Below, one piece after another: positions 8,745 to 19,659 of a stretch of 46,543 nt of DNA. The stretch spans positions 1-46,543 of the forward strand of contig CABVDE010000015.1 of assembly GCA_902496945.1 (NCBI GenBank). Reading direction: 5' to 3'. The notes beneath the pieces are model-generated. The model made no database searches. It saw nothing but the letters and a program-made list of their open reading frames with translations, and was not told the origin of the DNA. The translations under genes and the position numbers were made by a program. The stretch is from an uncultured Collinsella sp. (GTDB lineage: Bacteria > Actinomycetota > Coriobacteriia > Coriobacteriales > Coriobacteriaceae). Positions within the stretch are counted from its first letter, which is position 1, and every line of letters starts with the position of its first letter.

Positions 8745-9587
8745 CTAGGCGAGGGCGGCCATGATGGTGCGGGCGACGCCGTCACGGTCGTTGTCGAACT
8801 CGGTGATGGCGTCGGCGGCGCCGCGGTCCTCGGGCTCGGCGTTGATCATGGCCATGCCGTGGCCCGCTGCCTGCAGCATGGGAATGTCGTTGATGTTGTC
8901 GCCGAAGGCCCAGGCGTCGGCGAGACGCTCACCCAGGTGCTCGCATAGCCACGTGAGGGCCGTCCCCTTGGTAGCGCCCTCGCCCATGACCTCGATATTC
9001 ATGGCGTACGAACGCGTGACCTCGATGCTGTCGAGTGTATCGAGCGCTGCGGCGATGGCGTCGCGGTCGGCCGGATCGTGCCAATACATGGCGATGCGCT
9101 CAAGCGTATCGACCTCGTCGATCTTGCTGTCGACGTCTACGTCGATGGGCGTGCGCGTACGCCTGAGTGATCCGGCAATATGTGGATCGCCGCCGCAGAA
9201 CTCGTCCAGGCGCTCGTAGAGCGAGCGGAAGAGGAAGCACTGGCCGTCGGCGAAAATGTCGAAGGTAACGTCGTGGCCAGCGGCAATACGGTGGATGCGG
9301 TGGGCGATGGCGCGGTCGAGCGGTCGGCTCAAAATGCACGTGGCGCGCGAGGCGTCGGTGGGCGTATCCTCGTCGAGCTGCCAGACGCTGGCGCCGTTGG
9401 CACAGACCGCGTAGTGTACGGCGGGATGGGCGAGAATGGGCTCAAAGATGCCCGACAGCGGACGGCCCGTGCAGGGCACAAATTCGATGCCACGACGTGC
9501 AAGCTCGTCGAGCATTGCCCACGTGGCGTCGCTCATCTGCTTGTCGCTCGTCAACAGCGTTCCATCCATATCGGAAAACACAATCAT
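8745..9587 (-). CDS. HAD-IIB family phosphatase
   Basis: 280 residues, minus strand, ATG at 9587 with AAAGGA upstream. Motif I is D6-M-D8-G-T-L, motif II is CTGRP near residue 41, and motif IV is AFGDNINDIPML near residue 225; all four acidic positions expected for phosphoaspartate chemistry are present. The cap domain between motifs II and IV is of the Cof type. The substrate cannot be read from the sequence. The 3' end faces the other HAD gene with only 29 bases between the two stops and no clear terminator, so the two transcripts may overlap. It is separated from citrate synthase by that gene's terminator. Confidence 0.88.
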   Translation of the reverse strand: MIVFSDMDGTLLTSDKQMSDATWAMLDELARRGIEFVPCTGRPLSGIFEPILAHPAVHYAVCANGASVWQLDEDTPTDASRATCILSRPLDRAIAHRIHRIAAGHDVTFDIFADGQCFLFRSLYERLDEFCGGDPHIAGSLRRTRTPIDVDVDSKIDEVDTLERIAMYWHDPADRDAIAAALDTLDSIEVTRSYAMNIEVMGEGATKGTALTWLCEHLGERLADAWAFGDNINDIPMLQAAGHGMAMINAEPEDRGAADAITEFDNDRDGVARTIMAALA

Positions 9588-9613
9588 CTGATGTGGTCCT
9601 TTCCAAGAGACAT

Positions 9614-9650
9614 AAAAAGCGTGGCCGAGGGCTTGGGGCCCTGGCCACGC
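9614..9650 (-). terminator. Terminator of the citrate synthase gene
   Basis: GCGTGGCC / GGCCACGC outer stem with an inner AGGGC / GCCCT extension and a TTGG loop. On the minus strand it ends in five T. Confidence 0.85.
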
Positions 9651-9674
9651 TCAAGATCTATAGCGGTACGCGTC

Positions 9675-11093
9675 CTAGCGGTCGGCGAGCGGCTTGTACT
9701 CCAGCGGATCGATAACCGGGCGATACGCGGGGCGGATGATGCGGTGCGCGCAGAAGAGCTCTTCCATGCGGTGTGCCGACCAGCCGGCCATGCGGGCGAC
9801 GGCGAATAGCGGCGTAAAAAGCGTCTCGGGTACGTCGAGCATCTTGTAGATAAAGCCTGTGTACAGGTCGATGTTGGCGCAGATAGGCTTGGTCATGCCG
9901 TGGTCGCGCATCACCTGCGGTGCCAGGCGTTCGATGCGCTCGATGAGTGCGAACTCTTCGCCCAGGTCCTTCTTGGCTGCCAGTGAGCGCGCGTAACGGC
10001 GGCAGACCTCGGCGCGCGGGTCGCTAAGCGTATAGACGGCGTGGCCCATGCCGTAGATGAGGCCCGTGCCGTCGAAGGCCTGCTTGTCGAGGATCTTGCC
10101 CAGGTAGGCCGCGACCTCGTCCTCGTCCTCCCAATTGGAGACATGCGCACGGATGTCCTCGTGCATAGACACGACCTTGGCATTGGCGCCGCCGTGGCGC
10201 GGGCCCTTGAGCGAGCCGATAGCCGCGGCGTAGGCGGAATATGGGTCGGTGGCCGAAGACGACAGCACGCGGCAAGCGAAGGTGGAGTTGTTGCCGCCGC
10301 CGTGCTCGGCATGCAGCATGAGCATAACGTCGAGCAGCATCGCCTCATCGCGGGTAAACGACATGCCGCCGCGCAGGACCTGTAGGATGGTCTCGGCGGT
10401 GGAGAGACCGGGCGTGGGGTGCGGCACGTGAACCTCGGAGCCGCGAAGTTTGGCGACTGAGGCCATGTGTGCGAAGGCGGCGATACGCGGGAGACGTGCG
10501 AGCATGGAGATGGCCACGTCGATCTCGTGCTCGGGCGTGATCACGTCCGGTTCGGCATCGAAGGCGTAGAGCAACAGTACGGCGCGCTGGAGCACGTTCA
10601 TGATGCTCGACGACACCGTGGTCATAGGGAACTCTTTAACGTACTCGTCGCTCAGATGTCTAAAGGCGCCCAGGCGCTCACAAAAGCCGTCGAGCTCTTC
10701 CTTGTTGGGCAGCGAACCCGTGATAAGCAGATAGGCGACTTCCTCGTAGCCGTAGCGATTCTCGGCCTGGGCATTGTTGACCAGATCCTCGATGCTGTAG
10801 CCGCGAAGCGTGAGCTTGCCCTGATCGGGCACGACCTTACCGTCGACCTTGTTGTAGCCGTGCACATCCGAGATACGAGTGAGGCCCGCGACCACGCCCG
10901 AGCCGTCGGCATTGCGCAGGCCGCGCTTGACATTGTGCTCGACAAACAGGCCCTCGTCATAAGGGTCGGTCGGCAGACCGTGGTAGAGGTTTTCGCTTTC
11001 GGGCGAAATCTGGCGGCTTGCTTCGTAATCCAGAACCAGGCGGCTCAGGTGATCATCGAAGCGGTAATAGATTTTCTTGGCGTCGTAGGCCAT
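9675..11093 (-). CDS. gltA: Citrate synthase
   Basis: Condenses acetyl-CoA with oxaloacetate to citrate in the cytoplasm; 472 residues, somewhat longer than usual because of an N-terminal segment before the core. GAGGAG precedes the ATG at 11093. Catalytic residues of the family are visible: H264 in LHAEHGGGNNSTF, H351 in GMGHAVYTLSDPR and D409 in ANIDLY. GPRHGGANAK (H300) is the CoA-side loop. No other TCA gene is nearby, so it probably supplies 2-oxoglutarate for glutamate synthesis; note gltBD elsewhere in this window (inference). A 2-methylcitrate synthase role is not excluded by sequence alone. It lies 96 bases downstream of the ACT gene in the same direction. Confidence 0.92.
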   Translation of the reverse strand: MAYDAKKIYYRFDDHLSRLVLDYEASRQISPESENLYHGLPTDPYDEGLFVEHNVKRGLRNADGSGVVAGLTRISDVHGYNKVDGKVVPDQGKLTLRGYSIEDLVNNAQAENRYGYEEVAYLLITGSLPNKEELDGFCERLGAFRHLSDEYVKEFPMTTVSSSIMNVLQRAVLLLYAFDAEPDVITPEHEIDVAISMLARLPRIAAFAHMASVAKLRGSEVHVPHPTPGLSTAETILQVLRGGMSFTRDEAMLLDVMLMLHAEHGGGNNSTFACRVLSSSATDPYSAYAAAIGSLKGPRHGGANAKVVSMHEDIRAHVSNWEDEDEVAAYLGKILDKQAFDGTGLIYGMGHAVYTLSDPRAEVCRRYARSLAAKKDLGEEFALIERIERLAPQVMRDHGMTKPICANIDLYTGFIYKMLDVPETLFTPLFAVARMAGWSAHRMEELFCAHRIIRPAYRPVIDPLEYKPLADR

Positions 11094-11165
11094 GCGCGCT
11101 CCTCTCCGGGCCGCATCGGGGTGGCTTGCATGGGCATGCGCGCGTCAGGCTATCCCCAGCGGCTT

Positions 11166-11203
11166 GTTCGCTACAGGCGGTACAGTTCGCTACAGGCGGT
11201 ACA
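11166..11203. repeat. Perfect tandem 19-bp duplication at the ACT gene 3' end
   Basis: GTTCGCTACAGGCGGTACA occurs twice back to back (11166-11184 and 11185-11203). The second copy contains the last codons and stop of the ACT gene, so the stop region is duplicated just downstream. Confidence 0.9.
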
Positions 11204-11477
11204 TAAAGTTAAAGACGTCCTCGCGCTGGATGGACACGTTGACGCCCGAAAGCTCGCCGGCCTCTGCCAGCGCCTTCTGCAGCTCAGCGAAGTCGAGCTT
11301 GGACTCGGCGGTGTCAGCCATCATGGTCATGGTGAAGATGTCCTCGATAATGGACTGCGTAATGTCGCGGATGTCGACGTTGGCCTCGCCCAGAACACGG
11401 GTGACGCCGGCGACGATGCCGGGGCGGTTCTTGCCAAGGACGGTGATGACGATACGGGAGGACGAGATCTCGGCCAT
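11190..11477 (-). CDS. ACT domain protein (UPF0237 type)
   Basis: 95 residues; the whole protein is one ACT domain, beginning ITVLGKNRPGIVAGVTRVLGE, the usual ligand-sensing beta-alpha-beta start. Small UPF0237 proteins are related to the GcvR group and are thought to sense amino acids; no partner is known for this one. An AAAGGG site precedes the ATG. It lies upstream of citrate synthase in the same direction, so co-transcription is plausible. A palindrome over its probable -10 (11526-11546) suggests repression. Its last codons are within a 19-bp tandem duplication. Confidence 0.88.
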   Translation of the reverse strand: MAEISSSRIVITVLGKNRPGIVAGVTRVLGEANVDIRDITQSIIEDIFTMTMMADTAESKLDFAELQKALAEAGELSGVNVSIQREDVFNFMYRL

Positions 11478-11525
11478 GGGAAACCCTTTCGCGTGGTTGC
11501 GGCGCGCGCGGGGCGCTCCGCTACG

Positions 11526-11546
11526 GTACAGTGTTCATCATTGTAC
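11526..11546 (-). promoter_or_regulatory. Candidate operator over the ACT gene -10
   Basis: GTACAGTG (11526-11533), TTCAT, CATTGTAC (11539-11546): 8-nt arms with one mismatch. On the minus strand the right arm includes TACAAT, a consensus-like -10 for the ACT gene. No clear -35 is visible. Confidence 0.4.
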
Positions 11547-11670
11547 CTGTCCTGCGCAAAAAGGGGCACCTTTGCTGCGGCGTTACACGTCTGCAACATG
11601 GGTGAAGGTTCGATGGGGTGCGTGCTCGCTGCGGTTGGGCATATCGCATTGCACAAAGACCGTGAACCTT

Positions 11671-11699
11671 TTGTGGGACGCGCGGCGCCGTGGTACCAT
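11671..11699 (+). promoter_or_regulatory. Promoter of rpmE
   Basis: TTGTGG at 11671-11676 and TACCAT at 11694-11699 with exactly 17 bases between, about 85 bases before the rpmE start. Confidence 0.6.
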
Positions 11700-11713
11700 A
11701 GCCGAGTTTGTTG

Positions 11714-11761
11714 TCTTGGTCGGAAACCAAGATGCCTTATGCGCTGATCGGTAACCAGCGC
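11714..11761 (+). promoter_or_regulatory. Twin-hairpin leader of rpmE, candidate L31 autoregulatory RNA
   Basis: Two consecutive hairpins with near-identical cores: TCTTGGT-CGGAA-ACCAAGA (11714-11732) and GCGCTG-ATCGGTAAC-CAGCGC (11741-11761). Both follow the pattern YTGRTCGGWAACCAR. They lie between promoter and ribosome site, as expected for a ribosomal-protein leader. L31 leader RNAs have been proposed in several bacterial groups; whether this matches one needs a covariance search. Confidence 0.5.
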
Positions 11762-11783
11762 CTGACCAATAAGGAGTCCTACC

Positions 11784-12209
11784 ATGAAGCAGGGTATCCA
11801 TCCCCAGTATGTCGAGTGCACGGTGACGTGCTCCTGCGGCAACACCTTCAAGACGCACGCTACCGTGTCCGAGATGAAGGTCGAGCTTTGCAACGAGTGC
11901 CACCCGTTCTACACCGGCCAGCAGAAGTTCGTCGACACCGGTGGACGCGTCCAGCGCTTCGCCGACAAGTTCGGTGGCGCCGCTGCCGCCCAGCTCAAGA
12001 AGGCCGAGGAGGCCAAGGCCGCCAAGGCCGCCAAGGCCGCTGAGGCCGAGGCTGCTCGCAAGGCCGCCGCTGAGGCTAAGGCCGCCGAGAAGGCTAAGCG
12101 TGCCGCTAAGTTTGCCGAGGAGGCTGCCAAGCAGGCCGCCGAGGCTCCCGCAGAGGCTCCCGTCGAGGAGGCCGCTGCCGAGGCCGAGACCACCGAGGCT
12201 GCTGAGTAA
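11784..12209 (+). CDS. rpmE: 50S ribosomal protein L31 with long Ala/Lys/Glu tail
   Basis: Zinc-binding (C+) form of L31, part of the large subunit near the 5S rRNA/30S bridge. The ATG follows AAGGAG. The L31 body covers about residues 1-68, starting MKQGIHPQYVECTVTCSCGN, with four Cys of the zinc site (C16, C18, C36, C39). From about residue 70 to 141 it continues as an Ala/Lys/Glu-rich stretch that becomes more acidic toward the end and is predicted to be helical or disordered. Typical L31 is 66-90 residues, so the tail roughly doubles the protein. A promoter, a twin-hairpin leader and a strong terminator make it a self-contained unit. Confidence 0.95.
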   Translation: MKQGIHPQYVECTVTCSCGNTFKTHATVSEMKVELCNECHPFYTGQQKFVDTGGRVQRFADKFGGAAAAQLKKAEEAKAAKAAKAAEAEAARKAAAEAKAAEKAKRAAKFAEEAAKQAAEAPAEAPVEEAAAEAETTEAAE

Positions 12210-12245
12210 ATAGCTCGCCGCGGAATCACTCGCATTCATGGCATG

Positions 12246-12286
12246 AGGGCCGCGCATCCATTTGGGTGCGCGGCCCTTTTCTTTTT
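12246..12286 (+). terminator. Strong rho-independent terminator of rpmE
   Basis: AGGGCCGCGCA / TGCGCGGCCCT perfect 11-bp stem, 10-nt loop, then TTTTCTTTTT. Confidence 0.95.
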
Positions 12287-12287
12287 A

Positions 12288-12320
12288 TTAGTGCAGACTA
12301 ACCTGTCCCCATGGCACCAA
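12288..12320 (-). repeat. Family C' hairpin element, reversed copy
   Basis: On the minus strand: TTGGTGCCAT, then GGGGACAGGTT, then AGTCTGCACTAA. It differs from 46163-46195 at only about three of 33 positions. Confidence 0.7.
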
Positions 12321-12349
12321 TTGGCAGGGAGATGGCGTTTGCCCAGATA

Positions 12350-12388
12350 AAACATGCCATAATAAACCTGTCCCATTGTGGCAGGTTG
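12350..12388 (+). repeat. Family C dyad (39 nt), copy 1
   Basis: Arms AAACATGCCATAAT (12350-12363) and ATTGTGGCAGGTTG (12375-12388) around AAACCTGTCCC. The same 11-nt centre with different but again complementary arms is at 24375-24413. Confidence 0.7.
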
Positions 12389-12406
12389 GTCGTAGTTATT
12401 ACGTGG

Positions 12407-12422
12407 CGGTCGAGGTCGACCG
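12407..12422. promoter_or_regulatory. Perfect 16-bp palindrome upstream of secA
   Basis: CGGTCGA-GG-TCGACCG, 27 bases before the TACAAT at 12450-12455 that could be the secA -10. It could be a regulator site; nothing else supports this. Confidence 0.35.
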
Positions 12423-12449
12423 TATGGGCCGCGCCTTGTTTGGCTAAAG

Positions 12450-12455
12450 TACAAT
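12450..12455 (+). promoter_or_regulatory. Candidate -10 box for secA-prfB
   Basis: TACAAT 62 bases before the secA start. No recognisable -35 at normal spacing. Confidence 0.35.
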
Positions 12456-12516
12456 TATCTGTGTTTAACTCGCCCGCAGCTGCACGGCGTGGGCGATGGC
12501 CAAAAAGGAAAACTAT

Positions 12517-15323
<2,807 letters not shown>

Positions 15324-15324
<1 letters not shown>

Positions 15325-16472
15325 TGACCGAGGCTTTAGAGGTAACGCCCGCCGAGCTGGACGCGTTTGCGGACCGGCTCGGCGAGGTCGAGTCGTATCT
15401 CCATTTGGACGAGAAGCGCACGCGCGTGACCGAGCTCGAGGCCAAAAGCGTGGCCCCTGGCTTTTGGGATGACGCCGATGCCGCTCGTGCCACCATGGAG
15501 GAGATCGCGCGCACCAAGGAAGATATCGCTGCCGTGGACACCGCGCGCGGCGACCTGTCTGACGCCCGCGCCGCACTGGAGCTTGCCGAGGAGATGGGGG
15601 ATGACCCCGATGCCGCAGCCCTTCGCGAGGAGGCTGCAGCCACGGCCGAGCGCTTGGCTCGCGCCATCGATGAGCTTGAGCTTTCGAGTTGGTTTACCGG
15701 TGAGTTCGATCACGGCGATGCCATTGTGACCATCAAGCCCGGACAGGGTGGCCTGGAGGCGCAGGACTGGACCTTCATGCTCTTTAAGATGTACATGAAG
15801 TACTGCCAGCGTCGCGGCTGGAAGGTCACCATCAACGACTGTCCCGCGGCCGAGGTCATCGGCATCGACCGCGCGACCTTTACCGTCGAGGGCAAGGACG
15901 CCTTCGGTATGCTGCGTGCCGAGGCCGGCGTCCACCGCTTGGTGCGCATCAGCCCCACCGACGACAAGAAGCGCCGCCAGACCACGTTTGCCGGCGTCGA
16001 GGTCATCCCCGTGCTGCCCGACGATATCGACATCGGGATCAGTCCCGACGACATCCGTGTGGACGTGTACCACGCGAGCGGCCCGGGCGGTCAGGGCGTC
16101 AACACCACCGACTCCGCCGTGCGCGTGACGCATTTTCCCAGCGGCATTGTGGTCACCTGCCAAAACGAGCGCAGCCAGATTCAAAACAAGGCCGCGTGCA
16201 TGCAGATCCTCAAGGCTCGCCTGTACGAGATCGAGCTCGAGAAGCGCGCCGAGGCACTCGATGAGATCCGCGGACCCAAGACCACGATTGGTTTTGGCAA
16301 CCAGATTCGCAGCTACGTGCTCTACCCGTACCAGATGGTCAAGGACCTGCGTTCGGGCGTGGAGACCAGCAACGTCGAGGCCGTTCTTGACGATGGCGAC
16401 CTGGATCCGTTTGTGATTGGCTACCATCGCTGGGCCACCGGCAACGCCGATGCGGAAACGCCGGACGCCTAA
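15324..16472 (+). CDS. prfB: Peptide chain release factor 2
   Basis: RF2 reads UAA/UGA in the ribosomal A site and triggers peptidyl-tRNA hydrolysis; 382 residues. The GGQ motif is G255-G-Q257 in SGPGGQGVN. The tripeptide that should read SPF is S210-P211-T212 (codons agc ccc acc at 15951-15959). The spacing from this tripeptide to GGQ is 45 residues, the same as in E. coli (205-207 and 250-252), so the alignment is secure. The frame is open from the ATG; the usual programmed +1 frameshift site near codon 25 is absent, the local residues reading ESYLHLDEK. The start overlaps the secA stop by one base. RF1 is ruled out because the overall sequence is RF2-like (DIDIGISPDDIRVDVY). Confidence 0.95.
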
Positions 16473-16597
16473 AACATCGGGCGGCTTCAAGCCGATGCTA
16501 AGCCCAACGGTTGGACGGGTTTGTATCCAGGATAAACCTTGCGCAGGGGTGGTTTTTGTTCGGCGAATCGGTAGAATCGAATACAGCAAGAAGTTCG

Positions 16598-16625
16598 AAG
16601 CGCATCCGTTTGGGTGCGCTTTTTT
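16598..16625 (+). terminator. Terminator-like hairpin between prfB and the YitT gene
   Basis: AAGCGCATCC (16598-16607) pairs with GGGTGCGCTT (16612-16621), followed by TTTT, only 3-8 bases before the GGGAGG ribosome site of the next gene. A TAGAAT at 16572-16577 could start a transcript through this hairpin. It may terminate prfB, serve as a leader for the next gene, or both. Confidence 0.75.
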
Positions 16626-16637
16626 GAGGGAGGTAGC

Positions 16638-17528
16638 ATGGCATATCGTATGGACATCAAGCGCATTCTTTCGATGAACTTCTTTCACGACCTGCCCCAG
16701 ATTATGTTGGGGTGCGCTCTGGCCGCCATCGCGACCGACCTGTTTTTGATTCCCAACGGCCTTGCGGCCGGTGGCGTTACGGGCCTTGCTACCATTATCC
16801 AGGCGGTCGGCGCATCGCGCGGCCTATCGCTTCCCGTCGGTATTCAGACGATCGTGATGAACGCCTTGCTGTTGCTGATCGTTATGCGCGAGGGCGGCAT
16901 GTTCTACGTGGTGCAGACGGCCACGGGTTTTGTGCTGCTGGGCTTTTTTACCGACCTGTTCGCCCCGTTTGTAGCGCCTTTGGCGGATGCGGACCTGATG
17001 CTCCCTGCCATGTGGGGCGGCATTATTACGGGCATCGGTTACGGCATGGTGCTGCGCGCCGGCGCCAATACCGGCGGTTCGGACACGATTGGCCAAATCA
17101 TCTCACGTAATACCTCACTGCCCGTGGGCTCGACCGTCATGGCGATCGATGTTGCCGTATGCGCGCTGTCGGCTCCGGTCTTTTCAATCGAAAACGCACT
17201 ATATGCAGGTCTTTCGATGGTCATTAGCGGCTACGTGATCGATGCCGTGGTCGATGGTGGCAACAAACGCCGTATGGTACTCATCATCTCGGACAAGTTC
17301 CCTGATATCGCTGCCGATATCATGTATGGCCTGGGTCGTGGTTGTACCAAGTTTAAGGCGACCGGCATGTATTCGGGTGCCGAGAAGCCCGTGATTATGG
17401 TCATCGTGAGCCGTCGAGAGCTCAACGCGCTCAAGACCATTGTGCGCGAGCGCGATCCTCATGCCATCGTGACGGTTGCCGACGTTACGGAAACATTCGG
17501 CGAGGGCTTTAAGGACATCAACGCGTAG
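16638..17528 (+). CDS. YitT family membrane protein (DUF161 plus DUF2179)
   Basis: 296 residues. The ATG at 16638 follows GGGAGG and is preferred to an in-frame ATG at 16614 that lies inside the hairpin. The first ~205 residues are hydrophobic with about five membrane helices, starting DLPQIMLGCALAAIATDLFLIPNGLAAGGVTG, the typical YitT/UPF0750 pattern with its glycine-rich loops (GANTGGSDTIGQI). The C-terminal ~80 residues are a soluble DUF2179 domain (MVLIISDKFPDIAADIMYGLGRGCTKF onward). The transport substrate is unknown for the family. It is followed after 209 bases by transketolase, probably with a separate promoter. Confidence 0.9.
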   Translation: MAYRMDIKRILSMNFFHDLPQIMLGCALAAIATDLFLIPNGLAAGGVTGLATIIQAVGASRGLSLPVGIQTIVMNALLLLIVMREGGMFYVVQTATGFVLLGFFTDLFAPFVAPLADADLMLPAMWGGIITGIGYGMVLRAGANTGGSDTIGQIISRNTSLPVGSTVMAIDVAVCALSAPVFSIENALYAGLSMVISGYVIDAVVDGGNKRRMVLIISDKFPDIAADIMYGLGRGCTKFKATGMYSGAEKPVIMVIVSRRELNALKTIVRERDPHAIVTVADVTETFGEGFKDINA

Positions 17529-17737
17529 GATTGAGCGTGCCCGCATCCAAAAGACGTTCACATTGCTAAACCGTTTCATCAGGGCGTCTGCCTGCTCAAT
17601 TGCTCAAATACTGATAAAAACTCTGGTAAAGACTTCACTTTCCCGCATAATGGATGGCGTACGTGCATCGCGGCTGGGTTGGGACTACCTTTCTGTGCCG
17701 TGCGCATCTTGTCTAAAGAGGATGAAAGGAAGGCACA

Positions 17738-18568
17738 ATGAGCGACGAAGAGCTCAAAAAGGTTGCCAACGAGGTAAGGAAGGGCATCGTCACCGGCGTG
17801 CACGCTGCCAAGTCCGGCCATCCGGGCGGTTCGCTCGGCGCTGCCGACATCATGACCTATCTGTACTTTGAGGAAATGAACGTCGACCCGGCCGATCCCC
17901 GCAAGGCCGACCGCGATCGCTTTGTGCTTTCCAAGGGCCACTGCGCGCCTGGCCTGTACGCCGTGCTCGCCGAGCGCGGGTTCTTCCCCAAGGAGGACCT
18001 CGAGACGCTGCGCCATATCGGTAGCCACCTGCAGGGTCATCCCAATATGAACGACACCCCGGGCGTCGACATGTCCACCGGCTCGCTCGGCCAGGGCATC
18101 TCCGCCGCCGTGGGCATGGCCGTTGCCGCCAAGCATTGGGGCGATACTTACCGCACCTACGCCCTGCTGGGCGATGGCGAGAGCGAGGAGGGCCAGGTCT
18201 GGGAGGCAGCGATGTTTGCCGGCAACCAGCAGCTCGATAACCTCTGTGTGATCGTCGACCACAACGGCCTTCAGATCGACGGCCCCGTCGAGGAGGTTAA
18301 CGATCCCATGCCGCTCGCCGACAAGTTCCGCGCCTTTAAGTTCCACGTGGTGGAGCTCGCCGACGGTAACGATTTCGACCAGATCCGCGCCGCCTTTGCC
18401 GAGGCTCGCGCTACCAAGGGCCAGCCGACCGCCATTATCGCCGAGACCCTGAAGGGCAAGGGCGTGTCCTTTATGGAGAACCAGGTTGGTTGGCACGGCA
18501 AGGCCCCCAACGATGAACAGTTTGAGCAGGCCATGGCAGAGCTCACGGCCGCCGGAGAGGAGCTCTAG
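17738..18568 (+). CDS. Transketolase N-terminal subunit (TPP-binding half)
   Basis: 276 residues corresponding to the first third of full transketolase; binds the pyrophosphate of thiamine diphosphate. AAAGGAAGG precedes the ATG. Visible features are the HPGGSLGAADI substrate/TPP loop near residue 28, the SKGHCAPGLYA segment, and the TPP motif starting G145-D146-G147-ESEEGQVWEAAMFA and ending near the NGLQ at about residue 178. It functions as a heteromer with the next gene, whose start lies one base after this stop. Together they move two-carbon units in the pentose phosphate pathway. Splitting into two genes is common in Firmicutes, Actinobacteria and archaea. Confidence 0.94.
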   Translation: MSDEELKKVANEVRKGIVTGVHAAKSGHPGGSLGAADIMTYLYFEEMNVDPADPRKADRDRFVLSKGHCAPGLYAVLAERGFFPKEDLETLRHIGSHLQGHPNMNDTPGVDMSTGSLGQGISAAVGMAVAAKHWGDTYRTYALLGDGESEEGQVWEAAMFAGNQQLDNLCVIVDHNGLQIDGPVEEVNDPMPLADKFRAFKFHVVELADGNDFDQIRAAFAEARATKGQPTAIIAETLKGKGVSFMENQVGWHGKAPNDEQFEQAMAELTAAGEEL

Positions 18569-18569
18569 G

Positions 18570-19511
18570 ATGGCAGACGTCAAGAAAATCGCCACGCGTG
18601 TAAGCTACGGCGAGGCCCTCGTCGAGCTCGCCAACGAGCATGACGACTTTGTGGTCCTCGACGCCGACCTGGCCGCCGCCACGCAGACCGGTAAATTTAA
18701 GGCCGCTTGCCCGACACGCTTCTTTGACGTGGGTATCGCCGAGAGCAACCTGATGGGCGTCGCCGCCGGTATCGCGACCACCGGTCGTGTTGCCTTCGCG
18801 AGCACCTTTGCCATGTTCGCTGCCGGTCGCGCCTTTGAGCAGGTTCGCAACTCCATCGGCTACCCGCACCTCAACGTTAAGATCGGCGCCACGCACGCCG
18901 GTATCTCGGTGGGCGAGGACGGCGCCACGCACCAGTGCTGCGAGGATATCGCCCTGATGCGCGTCATCCCCGGCATGACCGTGATTGTTCCCGCCGACGA
19001 CGTTGAGGCCCGCGCCGTGACGCGCGCCGCCTACGAGTGCGACGGCCCCGTGTACATGCGCTTTGCCCGTCTGGCCTCGCCGGTTATCAACGGCCCCGAG
19101 ACCTACAAGTTCGAGGTGGGTAAGGGCATCGTCATGCGCGAGGGTGCCGACGTCACCATCATCGCCTGCGGCCTGATGGTCGGCGAGGCCCTCGAGGCAG
19201 CCGAGCAGCTCGCTGCCGAGGGCATCGATGCCGAGGTCATCAACATGCACACCATCAAGCCCATCGATGCCGACCTGATCGTCAAGAGCGCTACCAAGAC
19301 CGGCCACGTCGTGACCGTCGAGGAGCACTCCGTGATCGGTGGCCTGGGCAGTGCTGTCGCCGACGTCCTGTGTGAGCAGTGCCCGACGCCGCTTAAGAAG
19401 ATCGGCGTCAATGACACCTTCGGCGAGTCCGGCCCGGGTGCCGAGCTCCTGCACAAGTATGGCCTGGACGCCGCCAACATCGTGGCGACCACCAAGGAGT
19501 TCTTGGCATAA
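18570..19511 (+). CDS. Transketolase C-terminal subunit (pyrimidine-binding half)
   Basis: 313 residues. The ATG at 18570 is one base past the preceding TAG with AGAGGAG inside the upstream coding end, so translation is coupled. It contains the Pyr domain, with the catalytic Glu region in FFDVGIAESNLMGVAAGIA and the His-rich loop KIGATHAGISVGEDGATHQ. The C-terminal transketolase domain begins near residue 190 (GADVTIIACGLMVGEALEA). It completes the enzyme encoded by the preceding gene. A strong terminator follows 50 bases later. Confidence 0.94.
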   Translation: MADVKKIATRVSYGEALVELANEHDDFVVLDADLAAATQTGKFKAACPTRFFDVGIAESNLMGVAAGIATTGRVAFASTFAMFAAGRAFEQVRNSIGYPHLNVKIGATHAGISVGEDGATHQCCEDIALMRVIPGMTVIVPADDVEARAVTRAAYECDGPVYMRFARLASPVINGPETYKFEVGKGIVMREGADVTIIACGLMVGEALEAAEQLAAEGIDAEVINMHTIKPIDADLIVKSATKTGHVVTVEEHSVIGGLGSAVADVLCEQCPTPLKKIGVNDTFGESGPGAELLHKYGLDAANIVATTKEFLA

Positions 19512-19560
19512 GGCAAGACGAGCCAAGACATTGTCTCGACAACTTGACCAAACCCGAATA

Positions 19561-19590
19561 GGGGCGTCCTTCAGCAGGACGCCCCTTTTT
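19561..19590 (+). terminator. Rho-independent terminator of the transketolase pair
   Basis: GGGGCGTCCT / AGGACGCCCC perfect 10-bp stem with a 5-nt loop, then TTTTT. Confidence 0.95.
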
Positions 19591-19659
19591 AAGTTGCGGT
19601 GAAATAGGGACTGATTAGACCCTTTAACTGCTAAAACAGCCCCTATTTCACCGCAATTT
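19591..19659. repeat. Family A palindromic element, copy 2 (69 nt)
   Basis: AAGTTGCGGTGAAATAGGG at 19591-19609 and its complement at 19641-19659 with one mismatch. The 31-nt centre differs completely from the other copies. It starts at the base after the terminator T-run, the same position relative to a terminator as copy 1. Confidence 0.85.
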
